NCBI RefSeq assembly: GCF_004015795.1
Contig: NZ_ML137218.1
Span: 2,228,968 to 2,292,967 of the forward strand
Direction of reading: 5' to 3'
DNA from: Falsirhodobacter deserti
GTDB lineage: Bacteria; Pseudomonadota; Alphaproteobacteria; Rhodobacterales; Rhodobacteraceae
Length of the DNA: 64,000 nucleotides
A program made the position numbers and the translations under genes. How positions within the stretch are numbered: the stretch's first letter is position 1; each line of letters opens with the position of its first letter. This document shows, in pieces, positions 27,573 through 37,131 of this stretch. The notes beneath the pieces are model-generated. The model saw nothing but the letters and a program-made list of their open reading frames with translations, had not been told where the DNA came from and did no database searches.

Positions 27573-29783
27573 ATGACGGCCACTGGCTCGACACCCGCCG
27601 CGCCTTCGACCATCGATTGTGCGGCGGAACCGATCCGTATTCCCGGATCAATCCAGCCCCATGGGGTGCTGGTGGTTCTGGATCCGGCGACTCATACGAT
27701 CATCCAATCCAGTGCAAATGCCGGTGCCATCCTGTCACGGCGGGATGGCCCATTGGCAAAGGCACTGGTGGAATGTGGCGATGAGGTCGCATCCGATCTT
27801 GAGCAGGACCTGCCCTTTGACGATGCAGTAACCCTTCGCACCCTGTCCATCGCAGGCCGGCTTTGGACGGTGACTGCCCATCGCAACGACCGCGCCCTGA
27901 TCGTGGAGTTCGAGGACACGGAAGAGGACAGCCGCACGCTGGATGTGCTTTATCCCCGCATCCGGCGTGGCATCGCACAGATGCAGTCCATGCGCGGCGT
28001 GGAGGATCTTGCCCAGACCGTGGCCAAAGAGGTGCGGGCGCTGACGGGGTTCGACCGCGCGCTTGTTTACCGGTTCGATGCTGACTGGAACGGCACGGTA
28101 ATTGCCGAAGACCGCAACGACGCACTGCCGTCTTATCTGGACCTGCGGTTTCCGGCATCCGACATTCCCGCACAGGCGCGGGAGCTTTACCGCCTGAACC
28201 GGCTGCGGCTGATTCCCGATGCCGATTATACCCCTGTTCCTATTGAACCTGCAGATGAACTGGACCTCGGCTTTTCTGTGCTGCGTGCGGTGTCGCCGGT
28301 TCATCAGGAATACAGGCGCAACATGGGCACGCGGTCTTCCATGTCGATCTCTATCGTGGAGGATGGCCAGCTTTGGTGATTGATTTCCTGCCACTCTGCC
28401 GGCCCGCACAGGGTGCCGCCGCATGTCCGCAATGCCTGCGACTTCATCGCCCAGATCATGGCGATGATGATTGGCGCGCGAACCCGCAGCGCCGAAACCG
28501 CGGAACGCATGATGCGCCACCGGATCGAAACGCACCTTCTGGCGCGGATGGCGGCCGAAGCGCGGTTCATTGACGGCCTGAGTCGAAATCCCGACGATAC
28601 GCTTGCTTTGGTGGATGCGAACGGCGCCGCCGTTATCATCGAGGGAACCTGCACCCTGCTTGGCAACACCCCGACCGAAAGCCAGGTGCTTCGGCTGGCT
28701 GAATGGCTGGAGGCACGGGACCATCACGAAATTCCCTTCCATACGGAAAACCTGCCGGGCGTCTTCCCCGAGGCGGAGGCATATTCCAGTGTGGCGAGCG
28801 GCCTTCTGGCTATGTCGATATCTCAGCTTCATCCGTCCTATGTGCTGTGGTTTCGACCTGAGGTGGTCGAGACTGTCACCTGGGGCGGCGATCCCACGAA
28901 GACCATGCATGGCGGGCGCATCAACCCGCGCAAATCCTTCGAAGATTGGCGCGAACAGGTTCGTGGACATTCTGTGCCGTGGACGCCTGCCGCGCTGGAA
29001 ACCGTCCGCTCGCTGAGCAATGCCATCACCGGCATCGTGCTGCGCAAGGCCGAGGAAATGGCCGCGCTGACCGAAGAGCTTCGCCGCTCCAACCGGGAGC
29101 TGGAGGCTTTTTCCTATTCGGTGAGTCACGATCTTCGCGCCCCGTTCCGCCACATCGTCGGCTATGCCGAGTTGCTGAAGGAAGAAACGGATACGAGCAA
29201 TCCGCTTGCCCGCCGCTATCTGGATACGATCATCGAAAGCGCGTTCTCGGCCGGCCGGCTGGTCGATGACCTGCTGAACTTTTCGTAGATGGGCCGCGCC
29301 ACCCTGACCCCCATCCCCGTGGACATGAACCGGCTGATCGCCGAGGTGCGGCGGATGCTTTCCACCGGAATGCGCGATCGCAACATCGAATGGGACGTGG
29401 CGGAACTGCCGCGCGGATTCGGCGATCCTTCGTTCCTGCGCGCGGTCTGGCAGAACCTTCTGTCCAACGCGATCAAGTATACGCGCGACCGCGACCCCGC
29501 CCGGATCGTCATCGGCGGGTACGAGGGAGAGGGTGAGACGATCTGGTTCGTGAAGGATAACGGTGTCGGTTTTGACATGGCATATGTCGACAAGCTGTTC
29601 GGCGTGTTCCAGCGGCTGCACCGTATGGAGGATTACGAGGGCAGCGGGATTGGCCTTGCGAATGTGCGCCGCATCGTCGAACGTCACGGCGGACGCGCCT
29701 GGGCCGAGGGGGCACCCGAGGAGGGTGCCACATTCACGTTTTCGTTGCCCCGCCAAGTGAAGGAGCAGACATGGCGACGTTGA
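27573..29783 (+). pseudogene. bphP: Bacteriophytochrome histidine kinase interrupted by two in-frame stop codons
   Basis: One continuous frame encodes PAS-GAF-PHY-HisKA-HATPase, but TGA at 28377-28379 and TAG at 29286-29288 interrupt it without any frameshift. Visible parts: biliverdin-binding Cys16 in STIDCAAEPIRIPGSIQPHG; GAF DIP motif in FPASDIPAQARELY; PHY tongue with WGGDPTKTM and NPRKSFEDW; His box SYSVSHDLRAPFRHIVGY; ATP site with NLLSNAIKYTRD, DNGVGFD and GSGIGLANV. The first stop follows EDGQLW where relatives have W-G-L-I and falls within GAF; the second lies in LLNFS-stop-MGR between HisKA and ATPase. A TTG right after the first stop could allow restart. Start at 27573 is preferred (GGAAGAG upstream). 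No heme oxygenase gene is nearby. Recent inactivation, read-through or sequence error are all possible. Confidence 0.85.
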
Positions 29784-30244
29784 AGCCGATCCTCCTGGTG
29801 GAGGATAACCCCAAGGATCTGGAACTGACACTGACGGCGCTGGAACGCAGCCAGCTGGCCAACGAGGTGATCGTGGCCCGCGACGGTGCCGAGGCGCTGG
29901 ATTGGCTGAACTACAGTGGCCCGCACAAGGAACGCTTCGAAGCCGATCCTGCGGTGGTGCTGCTGGATCTGAAGCTGCCCAAGGTGGACGGCCTTCAGGT
30001 GCTGGAGCATATCAAGAAGACCGACGTATTGCGCCATATTCCGGTGGTTATGCTGACAGCCTCCAAGGAGGAACGGGACCTGGTTCGCAGTTATGAGCTT
30101 GGCGTGAACGCCTTTGTCGTGAAGCCGGTGGATTTTCGTGAATTTTTCAAGGCCATTCAGGAGGTCGGCATGTTCTGGGCCATCCTGAACGAGCCGCACC
30201 CCCCGCGCCCCCGAGGGGAGCCGATGAAGGTGTCCAAAGCGTGA
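29771..30244 (+). CDS. Single-domain response regulator (Rcp1-like)
   Basis: This 157-residue receiver domain, with phosphoacceptor Asp66 in VVLLDLKLPKVDG, LLVEDNPKDLEL at the N-terminus and the Lys in FVVKPVDFREF. The sequence is typical of Rcp-type regulators encoded next to phytochrome kinases. It overlaps the phytochrome end by 13 bases and the next kinase by 4, so it is translationally coupled to both. No DNA-binding domain. With the phytochrome broken, its phosphodonor is uncertain. Confidence 0.92.
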   Translation: MATLKPILLVEDNPKDLELTLTALERSQLANEVIVARDGAEALDWLNYSGPHKERFEADPAVVLLDLKLPKVDGLQVLEHIKKTDVLRHIPVVMLTASKEERDLVRSYELGVNAFVVKPVDFREFFKAIQEVGMFWAILNEPHPPRPRGEPMKVSKA

Positions 30245-31581
30245 AAGACGTCCTGCAGGTCCGACCGATCCAGATCCTTCTGCTGGAGGATAGCGAACTT
30301 GATGCGGACCTTGTGGTTGCGCATCTGCAACGCGCGGGGATCGAACATGATGTGGCGCGGGTCTGGACGCGTGAAGATTTCACCGCTGCCCTGCAGGACG
30401 AGCCCGACCTGATCCTCGCCGATCACACGCTGCCCGCCTTTGACGGAATGAGCGCGCTGGACATCGCGCAGGACATCTGCCCGCGCATCCCGTTCGTGTT
30501 CGTTTCGGCCACTTTGGGCGAGGAAATCGCAGTTGAGGCGATGAAGCGGGGGGCGACGGATTATGTCATCAAGTCGCGGCTGACCCGCCTGCCCGGCTGC
30601 GTGATCCGCGCCTTGGCCGAGGCGCGGGAGCGGAAGGCCCGGCTGGATGCGGAGGAAGCCCTGCTTTCCAGCCGCCGCCGGCTGGATGCCGCGCTGGACA
30701 TCGCCAGGCTTGGCACCTTCGAATGGCGGTCCGACACCGACCAGCTTCTGATGGACGAGCGCGCCTGCGAGATCATCCTTGGCCGGCAGGAACGCATGGC
30801 GGATCTTCTGGCGCTGATCCACGAGATGGAGCAGCCCTCCATGCACGAGGCACTGAACTGCATCGCCCGCGAAGGCGGCAAGCTGGAGCGGGAAATCACC
30901 CTTCGCTCGGCCGAGGGGGAGATGCGCAACGTGATGCTGATCTGCGACCATGCGACCGGGACCAGCGCCTATGGCATCCTGTTCGATGTCACGGAACGCC
31001 GCGCGGCCGAACGCCAGCAGCTTCTGATCATGCGGGAGCTGCATCACCGGGTGAAGAACTCTCTTGCGTCGGTGCAATCCATCATCAACTTCACGCTGCG
31101 CACGTCGGAAACGAAGGAGGAGTTCGCCTTCTCCATCCGCCGGCGCATCCGGTCGCTGGCCACAAGCCACACGCTTCTGACTGACAGCGACTGGTCGGGT
31201 ATCCATCTGCGCGCCATCGTCATGAGCGAGCTTCAGCCCTATGATCCGCGCCGCGTGAGGCTGGATGGGCCGGACCTTCAGCTTCCTGCCGAAATGGCCC
31301 TGTCATTCGCCCTTGCCGTGCACGAGATGACGACAAATGCCGCGAAATACGGCGCGCTTTCGGTGCCCGGCGGCAAGGTCTGCATCGAATGGGATCTGGC
31401 CGACAAGAAGCTGTCCTTCAATTGGCGGGAAAGCGGCGGGCCACTGGTGCACCCGCCCGTCCGGCGTGGATTCGGCTCGATTCTTCTGGAACAGGCGCTG
31501 GGCCAGCAGATCGATGGAAATGTGCGGCAGGACTTTCATCCGGACGGCTTGCGGATCGAAATCATCGCCCCGCTTGACTGA
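30241..31581 (+). CDS. Hybrid REC-PAS-HWE-family histidine kinase
   Basis: This 446-residue soluble protein. Residues 8-125 are a receiver domain (LLLEDSELDADLV; Asp in LILADHTLPAFDG; Lys in DYVIKSRL). A PAS-like segment spans about 140-250. The kinase core has the His box MRELHHRVKNSLASVQSIIN (about residue 262), ALAVHEMTTNAAKYGALSV and FNWRESGGP, the His/Trp-x-Glu signature of the HWE family, found with phytochromes in rhizobia. A REC domain at the N-terminus suggests control by phosphorylation from the phytochrome. It ends at a strong bidirectional terminator. Confidence 0.92.
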   Translation: MKDVLQVRPIQILLLEDSELDADLVVAHLQRAGIEHDVARVWTREDFTAALQDEPDLILADHTLPAFDGMSALDIAQDICPRIPFVFVSATLGEEIAVEAMKRGATDYVIKSRLTRLPGCVIRALAEARERKARLDAEEALLSSRRRLDAALDIARLGTFEWRSDTDQLLMDERACEIILGRQERMADLLALIHEMEQPSMHEALNCIAREGGKLEREITLRSAEGEMRNVMLICDHATGTSAYGILFDVTERRAAERQQLLIMRELHHRVKNSLASVQSIINFTLRTSETKEEFAFSIRRRIRSLATSHTLLTDSDWSGIHLRAIVMSELQPYDPRRVRLDGPDLQLPAEMALSFALAVHEMTTNAAKYGALSVPGGKVCIEWDLADKKLSFNWRESGGPLVHPPVRRGFGSILLEQALGQQIDGNVRQDFHPDGLRIEIIAPLD

Positions 31582-31591
31582 CATCCCCACG

Positions 31592-31619
31592 AAAAAGGCG
31601 CCCCGCGGGGCGCCTTTTT
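31592..31619. terminator. Bidirectional terminator between the HWE kinase and the RND efflux gene
   Basis: A perfect 28-base palindrome: five A, GGCGCCCCG, its complement CGGGGCGCC, five T. It lies between convergent stops at 31581 and 31623 and can end transcription from both sides. Confidence 0.93.
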
Positions 31620-31622
31620 GTT

Positions 31623-34600
31623 TCAGGCATGGGCCTGCTTCGGCTGACCATCATCGTCGTCATCATGATGGTGCCGCGTCGGATCGTGATCCTTGCCCCG
31701 CAGCTTCAGCACCAGCCCCAGCACGAAAACGAAGAACACCGGCACGAAGAAGATCGCAAGGATGGTCGCGGTGATCATGCCGCCGATGACGCCTGTGCCG
31801 ATCGCGTTCTGGCTTGCCGCCGAAGCGCCCGTTGCGATGGCCAGCGGCACCACGCCCAGCGTGAATGCCATCGAGGTCATCAGGATCGGGCGGAAGCGCA
31901 GCTTGGCCGCTTCCACCGCCGCGTCGATCAGGCTGTAGCCTTCGGCGCGCAGGTCCTTGGCAAATTCTACGATCAGGATGGCATTCTTGGCCGACAGGCC
32001 GATGATCGCGATCAGGCCCACCTTGAAATAGATGTCGTTGGGCATGTCGCGCAGCATAACGGCAGCGATACAGCCGATGACGCCCAGCGGCGTGACAAGC
32101 ATCACCGCAAGCGGGATCGACCAGCTTTCGTAAAGCCCGGCCAGAAGCAGGAACACGAACAGGATCGACATGCCGAACAGCAGGACCATCGTGTTCCCCG
32201 AGGAGATTTCCTCGGCTGTCTGGCCCGTCCATTCATATGCGAAACCCTGATCAAGATCCCCTGCCAGCTGTTCCATCGTGGCGATGGCTTCGCCCGAGGA
32301 AACGCCTGGCGCAGCCTGACCCGAAATCCGGACCGAAGGGTAGCCGTTATAGCCGACGACCTGGCTTGGCCCCACTTCCCATTCCACCGTCGCGAAGGAC
32401 GAGAAGGGGACCATCCCGCCATTGGTGTTGCGGACGGTGAGGTCGAGGATGTCCTCTGCCTGCATCCGGCTTTCCTCGCGTGCCTGCACGATCACGCGCT
32501 GCTGCCGGCCGCCGTTAGGGAAATCGTTCACATAGGCGGAGCCGAGGTTGGAGGTGATGGTGCGGTTGATATCGGCGAAGGTCACGCCGAAGGTCTGCGC
32601 CTTGTCACGATCGATGGTTACGGTGACCTGCGCCGCTGCCGGAAGCCCCTCGACCCGCAGGCCGACGACCTTGCCCGATTGCTGGGCCTGACCCATCAGC
32701 TGCTGCGCCGCCGCCTGAAGCGCATCCTGCCCGTTTCTGCCGCGATCCTCCAGCCGGAAGGAAAAGCCGCCGGTGGCGCCGAAGCCGGGGATCGGCGGGG
32801 GCGAAAGGGCGAAGGCCTGCGCGTCCTTCAGCCCGAACAGCTGCCCGTTCGCGGCGGCGGCGATGTCCTGCGCGGACTGGTCACGCTCTTCCCAGTCCTT
32901 GAAGGTCGTGAACATCAGGCCCGCGTTGGAACCCTGCCCCGAGAACGAGAAGCCGCGGATCGCGACAGTGTTCGTCACATCCTCGTTCGACAGGTACACC
33001 TGTTCGACCTGCCGAAGCACGGCATCGGTCCGCTGAGAGCTGGCGGTGGCCGGCGTCTGGATGTCGGTCAGGATGAAGCCTTGATCCTCGTTGGGAAGAA
33101 AGTCGGTGGGCAGCCGCATGAAGCCGAAGGCCGTCGCGGCAACGATCAGGACATAGAACGCCATCATCACCAGCGAACGGCGCGTGACAAAGCGCACACC
33201 CCGGGCATAGCGTTCGGTTCCCGCGTCGAAGCGGCGGTTGAACCAGCCAAAGAAGCCCTTCTTCTCGTGATGGCCCTTGATGGGCTTGAGGAAGGTTGCG
33301 CAAAGCGCGGGCGTCAGCGACAGCGCAAGGAAGGCCGAGAAGAGGATCGAGGTCACCATCGTCAGCGAGAACTGGCGATAGATGATGCCGGTTGATCCGG
33401 GGAAGAAGGCCATCGGGATGAACACCGCCGTCAGCACCAGCGTGATGCCGATGATGGCGCCCTGGATCTGGCCCATCGCCTTCTTGGTGGCCGCCTTGGG
33501 GGAAAGCCCCTCATGCGCCATGATGCGTTCGACGTTCTCGATCACGACGATGGCGTCATCGACAAGGATGCCAATGGCCAGCACCATCGCGAACATGGTC
33601 AGCACGTTGATGGAAAGGCCCAGCACCAGCATCACGGCCAGCGTTCCCGCCAGCGCGATGGGCACCACGATGGTCGGGATCAGCGTGTAGCGGATGTTCT
33701 GAAGGAACAGCAGCATCACGAGGAACACGAGGATGACGGCCTCCACCAGCGTGTGCAGCACCTTTTCAATCGATGCGGCCACGAAGGGCGTGGTGTCATA
33801 GGGGATGGAGTATTCCACGCCTTCAGGGAAAAACCGCTCAAGCTCTTCCATCTTGGCCCGGATCGCCTCGGATGTTGCAAGCGCGTTGCCCGTTGCCGAA
33901 AGCTGCACGCCAAGGGCGGCAGCAGGCTGGGCGTTCAGGCGGGATTCGAAGTTGTAGGTGTCTGCCCCCACCTCGACCCGTGCCACATCCGAAAGGCGCA
34001 CGGTGGAGCCGTCGGGATTGGCGCGCAGCACGATGCTGCTGAACTCTTCGGCTGAGGACAGCTGCCCCTTCACCAGAACGGTTGCGGTAAGCTGCTGGGT
34101 GATCGGGTTGGGCGCGGCACCGATCTGGCCCGCGGCAACCTGCGCGTTCTGCGCCTCGATCGCGCTGATGACGTCGGTAGGAGACAGGTTGTAACCGGTC
34201 AGCTTGTCCGGATCGATCCAGACGCGCATCGCCTCTTCCGAGGCGAAGACCTGCGCGCGGCCCACGCCGGGGGTGCGCTGGATCTCGTTCACGACGTTGC
34301 GGTTGATGTAATCGCCAAGCGCGACATCGCTCATCGATCCGTCCGTGGAGGTGAGCGCGACCACCATGAGGAAGCCCTGGCTTGCCTCTTCGACAACGAC
34401 ACCCTGGTTCGTCACCGTGGCGGGCAGCACGGGTTCCACCCGCGCGACGGCATTCTGCACATCCACCTGCGCCTGGCTGACATCGGTTTCAGGCGAGAAT
34501 GTCGCCGTGATCGAAATCGCGCCGGAACTGTCGGAGGTGGATTCGAAATACTGGATGCCTTCGACGCTGTTCAGCTCCTGCTCGATCGGCTGGGCAACGG

Positions 34601-34778
34601 CGACGTACATCTCCTCGGGGGAGGAGCCGGTATAGACCGCGGTGATAGAGATCTGGGGCGGGGCCACCTGCGGGTATTGTGCCACCGGCAGGCTTTGCAG
34701 GCCCAGAAAGCCCGCGATCACGATGAAGATTGAAACGACCCATGCAAGAACGGGCCGTACGATGAAGAATTGTGCCAT
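31623..34778 (-). CDS. RND-family multidrug efflux permease (AcrB/MexB-like)
   Basis: This 1051-residue inner-membrane proton antiporter of the HAE1 group begins MAQFFIVRPVLAWVVSIFIV. It has the expected twelve membrane helices and two large periplasmic loops; helix 4 carries the proton-relay Asp pair in GILVDDAIVVIENVER. GDYINRNVVNEIQRTPGVG and FFVPVFFVFVLGLVL also match. The C-terminus is His/Asp-rich (RHHHDDDDD). It is the third gene of a tetR-adaptor-RND operon; no outer-membrane factor is encoded nearby, so a TolC-like partner must come from elsewhere. Confidence 0.95.
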   Translation of the reverse strand: MAQFFIVRPVLAWVVSIFIVIAGFLGLQSLPVAQYPQVAPPQISITAVYTGSSPEEMYVAVAQPIEQELNSVEGIQYFESTSDSSGAISITATFSPETDVSQAQVDVQNAVARVEPVLPATVTNQGVVVEEASQGFLMVVALTSTDGSMSDVALGDYINRNVVNEIQRTPGVGRAQVFASEEAMRVWIDPDKLTGYNLSPTDVISAIEAQNAQVAAGQIGAAPNPITQQLTATVLVKGQLSSAEEFSSIVLRANPDGSTVRLSDVARVEVGADTYNFESRLNAQPAAALGVQLSATGNALATSEAIRAKMEELERFFPEGVEYSIPYDTTPFVAASIEKVLHTLVEAVILVFLVMLLFLQNIRYTLIPTIVVPIALAGTLAVMLVLGLSINVLTMFAMVLAIGILVDDAIVVIENVERIMAHEGLSPKAATKKAMGQIQGAIIGITLVLTAVFIPMAFFPGSTGIIYRQFSLTMVTSILFSAFLALSLTPALCATFLKPIKGHHEKKGFFGWFNRRFDAGTERYARGVRFVTRRSLVMMAFYVLIVAATAFGFMRLPTDFLPNEDQGFILTDIQTPATASSQRTDAVLRQVEQVYLSNEDVTNTVAIRGFSFSGQGSNAGLMFTTFKDWEERDQSAQDIAAAANGQLFGLKDAQAFALSPPPIPGFGATGGFSFRLEDRGRNGQDALQAAAQQLMGQAQQSGKVVGLRVEGLPAAAQVTVTIDRDKAQTFGVTFADINRTITSNLGSAYVNDFPNGGRQQRVIVQAREESRMQAEDILDLTVRNTNGGMVPFSSFATVEWEVGPSQVVGYNGYPSVRISGQAAPGVSSGEAIATMEQLAGDLDQGFAYEWTGQTAEEISSGNTMVLLFGMSILFVFLLLAGLYESWSIPLAVMLVTPLGVIGCIAAVMLRDMPNDIYFKVGLIAIIGLSAKNAILIVEFAKDLRAEGYSLIDAAVEAAKLRFRPILMTSMAFTLGVVPLAIATGASAASQNAIGTGVIGGMITATILAIFFVPVFFVFVLGLVLKLRGKDHDPTRHHHDDDDDGQPKQAHA

Positions 34779-34789
34779 GCCGATCTGCC

Positions 34790-35986
34790 TCAGTTGGCCG
34801 GTTGCTGGCCGGGTGCCTGTTCGCCGCCCTCGCCTGCGGGGGCAGGTTGCTCCTCGCGGGTCTGCGCTGCGGGTTCATAGGGGCTGGGTTGCACCTGTGC
34901 GTCGGGCGAAAGCTTCTGTGCGCCCTCGACCACCACGCGGTCGCCCGGCTGCAGGCCCTCGGTCACCGTCCAGCGGTTGCCGATGGAGGAGCCGAGCGTG
35001 ATGGGGCGCATCTGCACCTTGTCGCCTTCGCCGATGACGTAAACGCTGGTATCGCCTTCCTTGTTACGCTGCACGGCCATCTGCGGAACGGCAAGGGCGT
35101 GCTCGCGTACCGCCTGTTCGATGCGGACGCGCACATAAAGGCCGGGAAGAAGGTATCCATCGGGGTTCGGCACCTCGGCCCGGAGCGTCACCTGTCCGGT
35201 CGACTGGTCCACCGTGGCTTCGGAAAACAGCAGCTTGCCCGGATGATCGTACATCGTGCCGTCATCATAGAAGATCTGGACGCGTGCCTCTCCGGGTGCG
35301 GCGGCGACGAGTTGGCCCGCTTCCATCGCGCGGCGCAGCATCAGCACCTGCGACGAGGATTGGGTGAAGTCGGCATAAACCGGATCAAGCTGCTGGATCG
35401 TGGCCATCACATCGGTCTGGGCTGCAACCAGTGCGCCTTCGGTGATGGTGGCACGGCCGATCACGCCGGTGATGGGCGCGCGCACCTCCGTGTAATCAAG
35501 GTTCAGTTGCGCTTCCTGCAACTGTGCCTGCGCCACGGCCACATCGGCATCGGCCTGTGCGAGCGCACTGACCGCCTTGTCGAAGGCCGAACCCGAGGAG
35601 GCGTTGCGTTCACGCAGTTCCTGCTGGCGATCGGCTTCGTTCTGGGCGTTCTGCTGCGCGGCGCGGGCACGGGCAAGAGTGCCTTCGGCGCTGGCGACCT
35701 GTACGCGATATTGCGCCGGGTCGATACGGTACAAAACATCGCCCGCCTGAACGAGGCTGCCCTGTTCGAACACGCGTTCCAGCACGATGCCGCCCACGCG
35801 GGGGCGAACCTCGGCGGTGCGCGTGGCCGAGATGCGGCCGGGAAGCTCGTTCACGATGGGCAGCGCTTCGGGCTTCACCTCAATGAAGCTGACAGGTATT
35901 GGCGGCATCTCCCCCCCGCCCTGGCCCTGGGCCAGAAGCGGCGAGGAGATAAGCGCGGCCAACGCAGCGATGAGAAGACGTTTCAT
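34790..35986 (-). CDS. RND efflux periplasmic adaptor (AcrA/MexA-like membrane fusion protein)
   Basis: This 398-residue protein has a signal peptide (MKRLLIAALAALISSPLLAQ), followed by barrel-sandwich sequence (RPRVGGIVLERVFEQGSLVQ and GDVLYRIDPAQY), an alpha-helical hairpin (about residues 95-165, rich in Ala, Gln, Glu) and the beta-barrel region. No lipobox Cys follows the signal, so it is probably not lipidated. It joins the permease to an outer-membrane channel. The stop is 11 bases before the permease ATG. Confidence 0.93.
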   Translation of the reverse strand: MKRLLIAALAALISSPLLAQGQGGGEMPPIPVSFIEVKPEALPIVNELPGRISATRTAEVRPRVGGIVLERVFEQGSLVQAGDVLYRIDPAQYRVQVASAEGTLARARAAQQNAQNEADRQQELRERNASSGSAFDKAVSALAQADADVAVAQAQLQEAQLNLDYTEVRAPITGVIGRATITEGALVAAQTDVMATIQQLDPVYADFTQSSSQVLMLRRAMEAGQLVAAAPGEARVQIFYDDGTMYDHPGKLLFSEATVDQSTGQVTLRAEVPNPDGYLLPGLYVRVRIEQAVREHALAVPQMAVQRNKEGDTSVYVIGEGDKVQMRPITLGSSIGNRWTVTEGLQPGDRVVVEGAQKLSPDAQVQPSPYEPAAQTREEQPAPAGEGGEQAPGQQPAN

Positions 35987-36015
35987 GATGAACCTGTGGA
36001 AAAGGGGGAGGAAGA

Positions 36016-36576
36016 TCAGGTTGCGGTGGAAGGTGGCGACAACAGCGAAGCGATGTCAGCCAGAAGTTCCCGACGTTCATCGGGGGGGAAGGCATAGAAA
36101 CCAAGATATTCAAGTGACATGATGCCATGAAGCGCCGCCCATGCCAGCCGGCTGCGGCGGGGGTCCTTCGCTTCGTGGATGATGCGGTCAAGATCGTCGG
36201 CGAAGGCCGTGCCCATCATCTCGCGGCAGGTGCTGTTGTTGCCAAGGCTGGCTGTGATGGCCATTGCGCAGGCGATATCCTCGTCAGAAGGACGGGTGCT
36301 GCAATGGTCGATCATCCCGCGCATCAGCGCATCGGGCTGGCCTTGGTGGCGGCTGGCGGCTGAGGCAAGATCGGCTTTCTTCTGATCCAGCCGCTGACGG
36401 ATGAATGCCGCCAGAAGCTGTTCCTTGGACGCGAAATCGTAAACCACGCTGGACTTGCTGATTCCAGCCTGACGCGCGACGGCATCGATGCTGAGGCCGG
36501 CCACCCCGTGCTGCCGCACGACGGCTTCGATCGCCTCCATCGTCACGTTCCGGTCGATCGTGCGCTTGCGTCCCAA
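36016..36576 (-). CDS. TetR/AcrR family repressor of the RND operon
   Basis: This regulator of about 186 residues has an N-terminal helix-turn-helix (LSIDAVARQAGISKSSVVYDF, split as AVARQAGISKSSVVYDF) and a C-terminal TetR_C-type ligand domain. No ATG fits: I place the start at the TTG at 36576 (then GRKRTIDRNVTMEAI), behind GGTGGCGGA; another TTG at 36606 would lie nearly at the transcription start. It is 29 bases upstream of the adaptor gene on the same strand, so it most likely represses its own operon. Inducer unknown. Confidence 0.88.
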   Translation of the reverse strand: MGRKRTIDRNVTMEAIEAVVRQHGVAGLSIDAVARQAGISKSSVVYDFASKEQLLAAFIRQRLDQKKADLASAASRHQGQPDALMRGMIDHCSTRPSDEDIACAMAITASLGNNSTCREMMGTAFADDLDRIIHEAKDPRRSRLAWAALHGIMSLEYLGFYAFPPDERRELLADIASLLSPPSTAT

Positions 36577-36611
36577 TCCGCCACCATCTTGTAAATAGAA
36601 ACACAAGCGTT

Positions 36612-36640
36612 CGGATATTCCGCATCCCCTGAACGGTCAA
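36612..36640 (-). promoter_or_regulatory. Sigma-70 promoter of the tetR-RND operon
   Basis: Minus strand TTGACC (36635-36640), 17-base spacer, TATCCG (36612-36617). The likely transcript start is about 30 bases before the chosen TTG start codon. Confidence 0.5.
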
Positions 36641-36696
36641 GCGAATTTCCGCCCAATCGTTCAGGAATCGGGCGGAGGGCATAAGCTGCTGCGGGC

Positions 36697-37131
36697 TCAG
36701 GCAGAAATCAGGCGGTGCAGCCTTTGCAGTGCCAGTTCATACCCTTGCGTGCCAAAGCCCGCGATGACGCCATTGGCCCGGGCGGCGAGGAACGAATGAT
36801 GCCGGAAGCCTTCGCGGGCATGGGTGTTGGAGATGTGAAGCTCGATCACCGGGCCGTCGAACGCATTCAGCGCATCCAGAATCGCGACAGAGGTGTGGGT
36901 ATAGGCGCCCGCATTGATCAGGATGCCCCGCGCCGCATCCCGCGCCTCGTGGATCCAGTCGACAAGCTGCCCTTCGTGGTTCGATTGCAGGAATCGCAGC
37001 GTCAGCCCCAGATCGCGCGCCACATCGGTGCAGCGCGCTTCCACGTCGGCCAGCGTTTCATGCCCATAAATTTCAGGTTGCCGCTTGCCCAGCAGGTTCA
37101 GGTTCGGCCCGTTCAGAACAAAGATCGTCAT
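36697..37131 (-). CDS. aroQ: 3-dehydroquinate dehydratase, type II
   Basis: AroQ converts 3-dehydroquinate to 3-dehydroshikimate. The 144-residue protein has all the type II signatures: [17 protein letters not shown] with the catalytic Tyr and Arg, [27 protein letters not shown] and [17 protein letters not shown]. It overlaps the end of otsA by 4 bases and is the last gene of an otsB-otsA-aroQ run, an unusual place for an aromatic-pathway gene. Confidence 0.96.
   Translation of the reverse strand: MTIFVLNGPNLNLLGKRQPEIYGHETLADVEARCTDVARDLGLTLRFLQSNHEGQLVDWIHEARDAARGILINAGAYTHTSVAILDALNAFDGPVIELHISNTHAREGFRHHSFLAARANGVIAGFGTQGYELALQRLHRLISA

Noticed and set aside
28377..28379. TGA in the phytochrome as a selenocysteine codon
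   Set aside because: The position aligns with a Gly (W-G-L-I), not a Cys, I see no SECIS-like hairpin just after it, and a separate TAG breaks the same gene.
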